The notes below the pieces were generated by a model. It did not search any database, was not told the DNA's origin, and was given only the letters and a program-made list of their open reading frames with translations. Position numbers and translations under genes: made by a program. From the NCBI GenBank assembly GCA_949287225.1, contig CASEFP010000130.1:1-43671 (forward strand): a stretch of DNA of 43,671 bases, written 5' to 3'. Shown in pieces: positions 36,901 to 43,671 of this stretch (its first letter is position 1; the number at the start of each line of letters is the position of its first letter). The DNA is from an uncultured Lentisphaeria bacterium (GTDB taxonomy: Bacteria; Verrucomicrobiota; Lentisphaeria; Victivallales; UBA1829).

Positions 36901-37092
36901 ATCCTTTTCCAGTCCGCCGTTCCGGAGAATCGCCGCATCCTGAACTTCCAGCGGCGCAACGGCCTTTCCGGATGCGTCGAAAGCCATCGGCTGCCCATTT
37001 TCAAAAAAACAGCGGAATACCGGTTTCAGTTCCTGTGCTGAAAGATAAAAGGTAAAAAAAACAGCCAGCAGCCGGAAACAGATTTTTTTCAT
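33994..37092 (-). CDS. large secreted protein with LamG domain and TIM-barrel-like region, probable glycoside hydrolase
   Basis: 1032 residues. Signal peptide MKKICFRLLAVFFTFYLSA. Residues about 25-230 form a LamG/concanavalin-like domain (GTIEVWVKPSE, WNHVVATYENSGKTALYVNG, IDSVLIYDRPMTPEEI). A beta-sandwich follows to about 480, then a barrel-like region with YFSWTGQNIMIYPTVWYAG, RGIKFVPSFAMSR, FGGISFFLNMWN and NPDAKLYLMLD. No glycosidase family could be named, and catalytic acids cannot be assigned with confidence. The pairing with a prepilin gene one base downstream is notable. Confidence 0.8.
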   Translation of the reverse strand: MKKICFRLLAVFFTFYLSAQELKPVFRCFFENGQPMAFDASGKAVAPLEVQDAAILRNGGLEKDAFASDKGRLGYSGRLFPTDKGTIEVWVKPSEKGCTPQDHVFVCTDRWAVEGYPYLWLWETYIRFDVDPGPRLVYGRVANNFWQPGIWNHVVATYENSGKTALYVNGNLVEKRQVKPWKPGRPEKLWIGSNGQNGRYADAAIDSVLIYDRPMTPEEIQKRFKRVAMPMLSVSGNTHDVLSGTHTPVELNFRNIGSAAFRGNITVSRNNAPALTFEDRTIPAGENTILRIPPPFAPDADGRITLKSQWLEGPGGKLPRTAFTEFYSPKPLDAPMKKAPVWRLIRKVDPYSEEPAAHKGLTVPRVYGNFRYREAGVLMHNRFAYLFELPEKDLLLRVRFKIPDNRKRITLVSQTLPDFAPARTCGLEQQVLGSGILCSAEYPNTGKVLPYEYIFRHRSRNLGVIFESYAFAQPAAVGEISVEYAIADDRYGPAAQIPSSGAKNARRAGLYWEDPVLSMCFGGIGGTDYVEYDRQLKAAMDYFSWTGQNIMIYPTVWYAGPLYKSSREPGTWPSGMRHHPAEFPRLFALRCAERGIKFVPSFAMSRMPSLAPRFGTSDRIIAGEDFLNTVSADGVVSNTPRMERPPIYNALRPEVQKAVENIVEENIAMCGGLPSFGGISFFLNMWNPTQLGLWLDGSYDDWTMHEFAKFRNETLPGIPGKAERFRTRAKWIRENPERRKAFLLWRADLVTSFYERIAGRLRKVNPDAKLYLMLDVPSSTLYCTSGGMYLKQPYSENPFLEMGLDLKRLAANPGICLNRMFNLGILRAEEKYRPRETMVAPDIDLTEAFQKPLLGYAGAVNIHEQYLESHGQCTGEKAMKMPLPWKTEAPGRCCAPLPSGRYLLRYYARALEMFDPMEITSGGYTLGIHGAETLVREWTTAFRMLPRVKFTDSARSGDALVRRASAEGSDWYYLLNTGMKTLSGTLTATGSGMDPIAGGKISSGELELRPYELRVFRMEHGSRLNYKTTGEK

Positions 37093-37208
37093 TCGTTTCT
37101 CCTTTTCTTTTTGTATCTGAATTTTTCAATTCTGTTCGACAACGCGGATATTATATACGATAAACCGGCAGGAACGAATAGACAAATCAATGGAATGCAA
37201 TGACAATT

Positions 37209-37228
37209 TCAATCATCGGGATGATTGA
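37209..37228. promoter_or_regulatory. candidate operator upstream of the LamG-prepilin genes
   Basis: TCAATCATCGGGATGATTGA is an 8+8 perfect palindrome around CGGG. On the minus strand it lies upstream of a TATAAT sequence (37155-37150), about 60 bases from it, and so upstream of the likely promoter of the gene at 37092. A regulator of the LacI or AraC type is possible. Confidence 0.3.
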
Positions 37229-37569
37229 CGCCATCAGGACAACATGATTCAGCGGAGCGATCCGGGGCTGACCTTGTCATCCCGGATCAATCTGGATGTG
37301 CCGAGGGGCGCCCCGTCCGCAAGCATCCCCGGAAACGGTTTATATTCCAATCAGGAGAGAGGGCATTTTGTCTATGTATCAGAAGAAATCATTCTGTGGG
37401 AACTTTACTGCTGGACACCCTGCGCAGTGATGATTCTGGTGATTTGTCCCGCCTGCTGACGACAGAGGATATATTTGTCGTTTTTCAATTCAACCCGGAA
37501 GAGATCATGCGGAATTCCTGAAAAACGGTATAATGGACGGTATTTGATTCAAAAAAATCAGTTTCATAC
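37229..37569. other. intergenic stretch without a recognised gene
   Basis: A 71-codon plus-strand frame (37244-37459, MIQRSDPGLTLSS...) has no ribosome site and no recognised domain; it could be a gene fragment or chance. Nothing else can be supported. Confidence 0.3.
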
Positions 37570-37697
37570 AGCGATGCTCTGCATCGCAAAAATGCTTCGT
37601 GCAGGACTATCAGTCCTGCCGCGGTCCAGCTGCGTAAGCTGGTCGCCGCAGGCGAAATCCCCGATACCGCGTATGGTTGCATCGCGGTAATTCATTC
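37570..37697 (+). repeat. dispersed hairpin repeat, copy B (best preserved)
   Basis: All five hairpins are intact: GCGATGC/GCATCGC (37571-37587), GCAGGACT/AGTCCTGC (37601-37619), CCAGCT/AGCTGG (37626-37642), TCGCC/GGCGA (37643-37655), then AAATCCCC and TACCGCG/CGCGGTA with ATG/CAT inside (37665-37689). It ends in TAATTCATT. It lies between two minus-strand glycan genes, on the opposite strand. Confidence 0.88.
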
Positions 37698-37891
37698 CTG
37701 AAAAGAGATTTCCCGCTCAATTTCAGGCGTCTTTTATGCTGTTCGATGACAATGTGCCCGGTGCCGGAAAAATGATTTGCATAAATTGCAGAAACGGGAA
37801 ACAGTTTGCTTTGAAGAAGCTGGAACAGCAGCGGGGATAATATGCAGAAACGGGGGCATTGCAAAGATGTGGATCATGATAAGTTTCCTTT
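37698..37891. other. intergenic stretch after the deacetylase-like gene
   Basis: Only short frames without ribosome sites. TGCAGAAACGGG occurs twice (near 37786 and 37843). No strong terminator was seen for the minus-strand gene ending at 37892; a weak CGGCC/GGCCG stem lies near 37908-37922. Confidence 0.3.
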
Positions 37892-39448
37892 TCATTGGAG
37901 AGCGGCCGTGCATGGCCGGCAAGGGTAAAAACATACTTCCGTGCCGGCTGCTTCCAGGCGGATGAACGTATCAGTCTGCTCTGTCCGGCGAATTCCGGAG
38001 AATCCGATTTCATAAACGCATCCGTTGTGTTCCAGAACGAGTTTTTCCGTTTCCAGAGATCTGACAACCTTTCGCTCCATGGGCAGAACAAGGCTCCAGG
38101 GATCTTCCGACTGCAATGTGACAGAAAAAGCGTATTCTGTGAAATGCCAGACGAGTATTCCCTGTTTCCCTTCCGCCCTTACCTCAAAATGATTCCTTTC
38201 CGGAATTGTTGCCGCGAATTTTTCGAATTCCGGCTCTATCGCGGTCCCCGGGCGGAGGAGTTCGATTTTCATCTCGGAGGGAACGGCGTTCTTCTGACGC
38301 AGAAAACCTTCCACGACAGGAGGCGCATCCGTTACCATCGCATGAGTGTCACAGCGTGCTTCCAGATATTTTTCCATATAACGATTTTCAAAGCAATGCC
38401 AGTCGCGCACGGTCAGATGTCTTCCGCGCCGGATCAGGGAAACGCGATAATAGCGCGAGTTGAACCAGAATGCCTGTCTGCCCGCCGGATTCGGATCTTC
38501 CATGGCCGCAATGGCAAGCGGAGGAGTCACCTGATAATGGGAAAGGAACCACTCCCCCGCGTCTCCCATTGTCATCAGATCCGCATTGCCTGCTTCGGCA
38601 ATTTTTTTCAGTTCCTTCATCTGCATGAGATAACCCTCTTTCATCCGGGGCCATCCGAAACTGTTTTCCTGTCCGATCTGGACATAGGAATAGTCATTTT
38701 CAAGGTGTTCGAACAGATTCCGGAAAAGAGTGTTCATCCAGCGCGGATCCCGGCAGCAGACCGGTTCCAGTGTGCATACTCCCTGCCCATTGTCTCCGAG
38801 CGAGCTGTCATACTGATTGATCGGGCAGCTCCCCAGCATGCGGAAGAGAGGAACACGGATCTGTCCGCTTTCATTTCCGCCGGGAAGGTTGGCGTTTCCT
38901 CTGGACGGATAATACGCTCCGCCCCAGTAGCCGCCCCAGATGGAATAACCATCCGTCCCCCATTGATCCCGGCAGTTCGCCGTTGCCCTGATCCGGTATC
39001 GGTCTTCAAGATATCCCAGGGTGAAGGCATCCAGATACCATGCCGCTACGGAGCGCGGGTAAAAACCGAATTTTTCAAGAAAAATCCGCATGGAAGCGTC
39101 GACCAGGGCGATCCGTTCCGATCTGCTGTATCCGATTGTAAGGGAGGCCTGCGAATGATAATCCCAGTTGATCCCTTCCCTGCCGCGGAATTTCACTCCT
39201 GCCGCTTCACAATGAATACGCGTGATTTCCAGCCAGATGCCAAGCTCGTTGTTTGCCGGCAGTTCCCGGCTGAAAAATGCCGGATAGGGCCCTTTGAGCA
39301 TGGCGTCCGTCTGCATCAGCCATGTGGCGGGGAAGTTGTATTTCCGGATCAGCTTCATCTGTTCCTGGACCGGCTCCAGATGATTGATCTGCGGCATTCT
39401 GGGATCCTCCAGACGGATGAAATTGATAATGGAACAAATCTTTTTCAT
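37892..39448 (-). CDS. polysaccharide-deacetylase-like protein, apparently cytoplasmic
   Basis: 518 residues. The N-terminus (ICSIINFIRLEDPR, then PVQEQMKLIRKYNFPATWLMQTDAM, and ELGIWLEI near residue 70) has the strand order of the polysaccharide deacetylase / GH57-like seven-stranded barrel, where the first strand usually supplies an acid and later loops His. No signal peptide is visible, unlike the flanking enzymes. The C-terminal 150 residues look like a beta domain. There is no ribosome site before the first ATG; an ATG 17 codons later has GGAGG, but starting there would remove the first strand. Downstream of the CBM9-glycosidase gene in the same direction. Confidence 0.7.
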   Translation of the reverse strand: MKKICSIINFIRLEDPRMPQINHLEPVQEQMKLIRKYNFPATWLMQTDAMLKGPYPAFFSRELPANNELGIWLEITRIHCEAAGVKFRGREGINWDYHSQASLTIGYSRSERIALVDASMRIFLEKFGFYPRSVAAWYLDAFTLGYLEDRYRIRATANCRDQWGTDGYSIWGGYWGGAYYPSRGNANLPGGNESGQIRVPLFRMLGSCPINQYDSSLGDNGQGVCTLEPVCCRDPRWMNTLFRNLFEHLENDYSYVQIGQENSFGWPRMKEGYLMQMKELKKIAEAGNADLMTMGDAGEWFLSHYQVTPPLAIAAMEDPNPAGRQAFWFNSRYYRVSLIRRGRHLTVRDWHCFENRYMEKYLEARCDTHAMVTDAPPVVEGFLRQKNAVPSEMKIELLRPGTAIEPEFEKFAATIPERNHFEVRAEGKQGILVWHFTEYAFSVTLQSEDPWSLVLPMERKVVRSLETEKLVLEHNGCVYEIGFSGIRRTEQTDTFIRLEAAGTEVCFYPCRPCTAALQ

Positions 39449-39507
39449 GAGCAGAGAGTTATTTCAAAAAAATGATTTCAAGGAGCGAAGCCCTGCACCA
39501 GGGCCAT

Positions 39508-41523
39508 TCATTTCCGGATGCGCAGCACCTTGCGTTCCTGCGCCTGATATTGCAGTTTCAGAAGCGATTCTGCAAAGGAGTGAATCTGTTTTTCGAAAAG
39601 CTCCTCGGCATTTCCTTTTTCCGGGAACAGCCTGTGATCCAGCCGGAAGACCGCGTCCTGCTGTTTTTCGGTCAGATTGACGCTGATCAGATAATACGCT
39701 CCGTCATGGAAGCGCAGCGTGGCGGAGATATTCCCGTTGGAACAGGATATTCCCTTGTCCAGAGTTTCCGTATTGAACACCGGAGTCAGAATGTCGATTT
39801 CCCGACGGATCTGCCGGATTGTTTCCCAGAATGGAATCGGCTGCTGTCCGCTGTGCGCGCCCCACCAGAAAGCTCCCGTGGCCCCGTTGATCAGAATCTG
39901 ATAAACCCAGCAGATCGTCTCTTTTGCGGAGAGATAACGATGTTTTTCCGGAATGCCGAATGCCGCGCTCAGGAGAAAAACCGGTGCGCCGTGCGGAACG
40001 GCGTCAAGCGAGATTGCGTGTGCCGACTTGGCTCCGCCGTAGCCGCCGCAGAAAATATCCGTGGTGCCGAGGCCGCCGGGTCCGCCATACCCGATGGTCC
40101 AGCCGGATTCATTGCGGAACACGGGGCGGTAGGGATCCAGCGTTTTCATCAGACGGTAGATCTGTATGTATTCTTTCTCGGATTTTCCGATGTTGCCCTC
40201 GTCGCTGATCAGCCAGGCAAGAAGATTCGGATGTCCGGAAAACTCCGCGACCGTTTTCCTATATTGCGGCTCCTTCGGCTGTTTCGAGGCCATGATGTCG
40301 ACCAGTGCGGGAATCACCATGGCATTTTCTTTTGCACAGACCGGCATGGCGTCCGCCGGATGCGTCCACCAGAAGCAGAGGGTGTTGAAGCCTGAATTGC
40401 GGGCGAGAAGTTCCAGCGCGTTTTCCGGTGCCGCGGGATCCGGCAGGCGCGTGCCCTGAAGCATGATTTCGCAGATAAGCGGGATGAAAGGTTTCCCGTT
40501 TTTCAGAAGCAGGCGCGTGAACCGGTTGATTTTGATTTCGTTTTCCGCCGGCGGCAGTTTGATGAGTTCTGTCTTGAATTCTTTCAGCCCCTTTCCGCTT
40601 CCGGCCCTTACCGTGACCGGATAGGTCCCGCATGCAAGGCCTAAGATGTCAAATGTGCCGCGCACAACACGTTCTTTCAGAGGAAGTGAAAGGGTTTTTC
40701 CGTTCAGAGCGATTTCCGCAGTTGCATTTTTTCCGAACGCGGCAAACGTCTCCGCATCGGTGCAGAGTTTGAATTCCGCTCCGGTTTCCGTCGTGTAGTA
40801 GGAACGGTCCAGGAGAAAGTAGGAGGGCAGGCGGTAATCCTCCGTCCGCTCTTCGCGAATCTGCTGGGAAACCGCGACATAAGGAACAAAATCCATATTT
40901 TTCATTCCCTCGAGAATGCCGAAACGTTCCGGCATATGGAAATATCCTCCGGTGTCCGACCATTGGGAATTCTCCTTTTTTCCGGAGACCTTCTGGCGGC
41001 AGACATTGAAACGCCAGTTTGCCGTATCCATGTATTGGGGCGAAAGATTGAAAAAGGGGATCGCGATCTCCACTTCCCAGCGGTCAGCGTGCCGGCTGGT
41101 CTTTGCCTGCCAGTGGGGAGCGCCGAAGAGAAACACTCCCGGACTGCCGTCCTGCCCCTTTCCCCCGTTTGAAAAGAGGTAAAAATGATAATAGATGCGT
41201 GTATCCGGATCAGCGAAGAAAACTTCAAACCAGTCTTTCCCGGACAGCTTGTCCATTTCGCTGTCAAAACATTTTGCGGCAAGGTAAAAGACGTGACGGT
41301 CCTTCAGAATCCGCACTTCCGTACGGTTCTCTGCTTTCCGGCTGGTTCCGGAAAGAATAAAATCCGAGAGCTGCGGAGCATTCTTCCATTCGTTCTCCTC
41401 AATCCGTCCGTCTATTGCAGGAGGAGTTCCCGTAAGCTCGCCAATCTGCACACGCGGTATTTCCGCGGGCAGCCAGAGTGTCAGTCCGCAGAGAAACACA
41501 ACGGCGGAAAATTTCCATTTCAT
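39508..41523 (-). CDS. secreted CBM9-like plus TIM-barrel glycoside-hydrolase-like protein
   Basis: 671 residues from the ATG at 41523, which overlaps the stop of the upstream gene (ATGA) and has GGAG about 10 bases upstream. Signal peptide MKWKFSAVVFLCGLTLWLPA. A CBM9-like domain (IDGRIEENEWKNAPQL, EVRILKDRHVFYLAAKCFDSE, WEVEIAIPF) covers about 30-230. A glycosidase clan-A-like barrel follows (FTRLLLKNGKPFIPL, SGFNTLCFWW, GHPNLLAWLISDEGN). Asp441-Glu442 stands where clan A enzymes carry the acid/base after strand 4. An open frame extends 123 codons further upstream but is antisense-like and lacks a start signal. Substrate unknown. Confidence 0.82.
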   Translation of the reverse strand: MKWKFSAVVFLCGLTLWLPAEIPRVQIGELTGTPPAIDGRIEENEWKNAPQLSDFILSGTSRKAENRTEVRILKDRHVFYLAAKCFDSEMDKLSGKDWFEVFFADPDTRIYYHFYLFSNGGKGQDGSPGVFLFGAPHWQAKTSRHADRWEVEIAIPFFNLSPQYMDTANWRFNVCRQKVSGKKENSQWSDTGGYFHMPERFGILEGMKNMDFVPYVAVSQQIREERTEDYRLPSYFLLDRSYYTTETGAEFKLCTDAETFAAFGKNATAEIALNGKTLSLPLKERVVRGTFDILGLACGTYPVTVRAGSGKGLKEFKTELIKLPPAENEIKINRFTRLLLKNGKPFIPLICEIMLQGTRLPDPAAPENALELLARNSGFNTLCFWWTHPADAMPVCAKENAMVIPALVDIMASKQPKEPQYRKTVAEFSGHPNLLAWLISDEGNIGKSEKEYIQIYRLMKTLDPYRPVFRNESGWTIGYGGPGGLGTTDIFCGGYGGAKSAHAISLDAVPHGAPVFLLSAAFGIPEKHRYLSAKETICWVYQILINGATGAFWWGAHSGQQPIPFWETIRQIRREIDILTPVFNTETLDKGISCSNGNISATLRFHDGAYYLISVNLTEKQQDAVFRLDHRLFPEKGNAEELFEKQIHSFAESLLKLQYQAQERKVLRIRK

Positions 41524-42764
41524 TTCAGATTTTCTCCTCTGCTGCTGTAAAGTTGTGCGGCTTCCTCCGGTGTGACCCTGCGGTGGTAGACCTTGACATA
41601 GTGAATGATCCCCTTGAATCCCGGGAATGTCTCGTATCCTTTCTTCTTTTCCTTGACCGACTCCCAGCCGCCGATGATGAAAGCGCGCTTCCCGCAATCC
41701 TTCTTCATGTCCACGTTCAGAAGGGTTTTCGTTTCCGGAGCACCGTTGAAGTAGACCTCCGCATATGGTTTCCGGTAACTCATCACCATGTGAACGGTTT
41801 CCGGAAGAGCCGGCTGCGTCAGCATGCCTTTCCATGCGGAAAAGAACGGCTGGTATTTCCCGTATGCAATCTGGAGCGCATAGCCGCCCCACTGCATTCC
41901 ATGCGTCAGGACCGGCATGGTCCGCGCGGGTTCCACCTTCAGAAGAATCTCCACTGTGACCTCCCCGTTCGGAATGTCGAGATCCTGCGTGTAAGGCACG
42001 GTGACAAAGGTTTCGCCGTCAAACAGCATGCCTTTTCCCTCTTTGGTTGTTCCTTCGCGATAGGTTCCTGTAATTTTCGCTGGATGGGGTCTGGGAGAGA
42101 AGTCCATGATCGTATTGTTCTCCATCCTGTCGAAACGCCAGAATCCCGCCAGCGATTTTTCAAGAGGCTCGGCGGGAGGAGTTTCCTTCTTCTCCGCTGC
42201 CGCTTTCGCATAAGGCGCTTCCTCTGTGCCCCGATGGAGCATGGGCGCATTGACATGCAGTTTCGAACCGTCCGCCGCGGCGAGCAATGTGATCTCCGGA
42301 CGGAGAAAACGTCCGCGGAATCCGCCGAGACGATCCAGTTTTCCGCTCACGGTGTAGCGTTTCCATTCCGAATCGACATTTACGGTTTTTTCTCCGAAGC
42401 GGGAGGAGCCGATTTTCGCCTTCAGCCCGGCGGGTTCGCTTTTCAGATATACGGAAAATGTATACGGAGTGCCTTCCTTTCCCGGAGACCAGCCGAAATT
42501 GCCGCTGAAAAGTTTGACCTCTTTCTTATTTTTCACCGTAAGAAGCATGCTTCTGGTTCCCGGTATAAAGCCTTCGTCAAGAAGTGTATGCGTCCCCGGG
42601 AGCCAGCCGCTTGCGCCATCCCAGAAATCGGGATATCCCGGCTGTGTGGCGAGTTGGAAATCCGAATTCAGCAGAAGATTTTCCTGCGTGTTTTCCGCTG
42701 CAAGGGCCAGTGTGCACGAAGCCCCCAGCAGGATGAGGCACTTTCTCATTTTTCTGTTTGTCAT
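41520..42764 (-). CDS. secreted CBM4/9-like plus LamG carbohydrate-binding protein
   Basis: 414 residues from the ATG at 42764 (AAGGAG, spacing 7). Signal peptide MTNRKMRKCLILLGASCTLALAAE. An N-terminal beta-sandwich of the CBM4/9 type (NLLLNSDFQLATQPGYPDFW, YTFSVYLKSE, WKRYTVSGKL) covers to about 190. A linker rich in Ala, Lys, Glu and Pro leads to a LamG domain (GFWRFDRMENNTIMDFS, EVTVEILLKVEP, YAEVYFNG, IHYVKVYHRRVTPEEA). No catalytic region is seen; binding of polysaccharide at the surface is likely. It starts 20 bases after the prepilin remnant. Confidence 0.82.
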   Translation of the reverse strand: MTNRKMRKCLILLGASCTLALAAENTQENLLLNSDFQLATQPGYPDFWDGASGWLPGTHTLLDEGFIPGTRSMLLTVKNKKEVKLFSGNFGWSPGKEGTPYTFSVYLKSEPAGLKAKIGSSRFGEKTVNVDSEWKRYTVSGKLDRLGGFRGRFLRPEITLLAAADGSKLHVNAPMLHRGTEEAPYAKAAAEKKETPPAEPLEKSLAGFWRFDRMENNTIMDFSPRPHPAKITGTYREGTTKEGKGMLFDGETFVTVPYTQDLDIPNGEVTVEILLKVEPARTMPVLTHGMQWGGYALQIAYGKYQPFFSAWKGMLTQPALPETVHMVMSYRKPYAEVYFNGAPETKTLLNVDMKKDCGKRAFIIGGWESVKEKKKGYETFPGFKGIIHYVKVYHRRVTPEEAAQLYSSRGENLK

Positions 42765-42783
42765 TGCGCTCTCCTTTTTGTTT

Positions 42784-43341
42784 TCAATAACAGATTCCAT
42801 ATTCTGTGAGATTATAATTCAACTGTTTGCTCATGACTGTGCCTGGGGTTTTCTTTTCCGCATGTCCGTCCGCAAAGAGAAAATTCAATCCGCCCGGATG
42901 CCGGCCATAAGCAAGTCGCGTTGCCGTATTGTTGTAATAAAGATCGGTGTTGATGGCGTCAGCCAGCGTGATGATGCCTGAAAGCGGTATTTTTGCCGCA
43001 TTCGGGTACACCGCAACCGTTTTCTGCTTGTTCCCGAGAACCATATTGTAGCCGTAACTGCCGTAAAGCTGGAAGGACGGGGCCGGATTTGCCGAATCCC
43101 GGCAGATGAGAAGTTTCACGGTAATATTGTAATCCGCAAGAACGGTATGATAATGCAGTTTGCCTGTTTCTTCGGTATAATACTGAAGCGGCCAGTAGGC
43201 ATAGTCATTGCCGTACATGGAAAACGCAACGCCCGTCTGACGGAGAGCGCTCCTGCACGACGTTTCATGCGCTCTTCTGCGCGCCGTTCCCAGCACCGGA
43301 AGAAGCATGGATGCCAGAATTGCAATAATCATGATAACGAC
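42784..43341 (-). pseudogene. prepilin-type protein gene lacking its 5' end
   Basis: The frame from 43332 reads [26 protein letters not shown] and continues to a DGHAEKK motif and a stop at 42784, matching the sister prepilins from the middle of the helix on. Upstream in the same frame only VVI matches (to 43341). Before that come Q-V-I-I and a stop at 43356-43354, where FTLIELL and the leader should be. There is no ribosome site before the ATG at 43332. Without a leader peptidase site the product could not be processed as a prepilin, so the gene appears truncated, though the rest is free of stops. Confidence 0.7.
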
Positions 43342-43576
43342 TATTATAACTTGTTAAATATACATTATGGTGTATAGTATAAGCCTACAGATTCATACAG
43401 CTGTTTTGAAAGCGGATTTTTCAATAAAAAATCGGAATCCATAAAAAAGCCTTTTATTCTCTATTGAATAATGTTAATTCTATATTTTTAATTATATGCG
43501 AAAATTGGAAAAAATCAAGAGGAGAATCCTTTTATTGTATTGGACAAATTAACGTCAGCATGGTATATTACGCATT
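43342..43576. promoter_or_regulatory. AT-rich intergenic region with a plus-strand promoter
   Basis: Strikingly AT-rich compared with the genes on its left. TTGGAC (43540-43545), an 18-base spacer and TATATT (43564-43569) form a plausible promoter for the gene at 43577; its start would fall about at the ATG, implying little or no leader. No other gene is seen. The left edge coincides with the loss of similarity in the prepilin gene. Confidence 0.4.
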
Positions 43577-43671
43577 ATGCAAACGAAAAAACCAAAACAA
43601 CGAACCGTAAGCAACGTCCAATCCCTGCCGGAATGCGGACGTGCTGTTATCCGCAAAAAGGTCTATGCGGC
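43577..43671 (+). CDS. 5' end of an unidentified gene
   Basis: Thirty-one codons from ATG to the window end, beginning MQTKKPKQRTVSNVQSLPEC and basic in character. No ribosome site precedes the ATG, but a promoter-like pair ends 7 bases upstream, so the message could be leaderless. The fragment is too short to assign. Confidence 0.4.
   Translation, partial: MQTKKPKQRTVSNVQSLPECGRAVIRKKVYA

Noticed and set aside
35722..37041. 439-codon plus-strand open frame
   Set aside because: Antisense to the LamG-containing protein with signal peptide and clear domain motifs.
37895..39475. 526-codon plus-strand open frame
   Set aside because: Antisense to the deacetylase-like gene; the minus-strand frame has recognisable fold motifs.

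Overview
The window reads as a chromosomal segment of an anaerobic, polysaccharide-degrading bacterium. The best guess from content is a Victivallis-like member of the Lentisphaerota. The guess rests on three intact and one truncated prepilin-type proteins ending in a DGH-like motif, a DUF4838 protein, LamG/CBM9/TIM-barrel enzymes, LacI and AraC regulators beside them, and a fermentative Ech hydrogenase. Taxonomy is inference; no rRNA gene is present.

Region 1 (1-11243): the start of a minus-strand gene, then one plus-strand run of twelve genes with 4-bp overlaps and short gaps, hypF-C-D-E-A-B followed by echA-B-C-D-E-F. It encodes a complete NiFe active-site assembly set (except a maturation protease) and a complete six-subunit energy-converting hydrogenase. 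The large subunit ends directly at its last metal-binding Cys motif, so no protease should be needed.

Region 2 (11244-12640): a 1.4 kb stretch with three copies (one plus, two minus) of a dispersed repeat built from consecutive short hairpins, then two small minus-strand membrane-protein genes, one only 45 codons long. Further copies lie at 26892-27020, 37570-37697 and, decayed, near 29004-29071. The copies change stem sequence while keeping pairing, which points to an RNA-level function.

Region 3 (12640-22583): housekeeping genes. hisF, malic enzyme and panC form a minus-strand operon ending in a strong terminator. Divergently lie an ATP-cone-like protein, a 1135-residue secreted Sel1-repeat protein, an RNA m5U methyltransferase, radC and acpS, whose 3' end doubles as a terminator.

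Region 4 (22604-28757): a LacI-type regulator with a near-consensus promoter and overlapping operator, a prepilin-like protein and a DUF4838 protein in one operon. A repeat copy, cysK and a small secreted protein follow.

Region 5 (28779-43671): the remains of a histidine phosphatase, a sodium:solute symporter divergent from an AraC regulator, and minus-strand glycan-related genes: two prepilins, a LamG plus TIM-barrel-like protein, a polysaccharide-deacetylase-like protein, a CBM9 plus glycosidase-like protein, a CBM4/9 plus LamG protein, and a prepilin that has lost its 5' end at an AT-rich junction. The recurring arrangement of regulator, prepilin-like protein and secreted glycan-active protein resembles a polysaccharide utilisation locus without SusCD. 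No tRNA, rRNA, CRISPR array or intact insertion sequence was seen.
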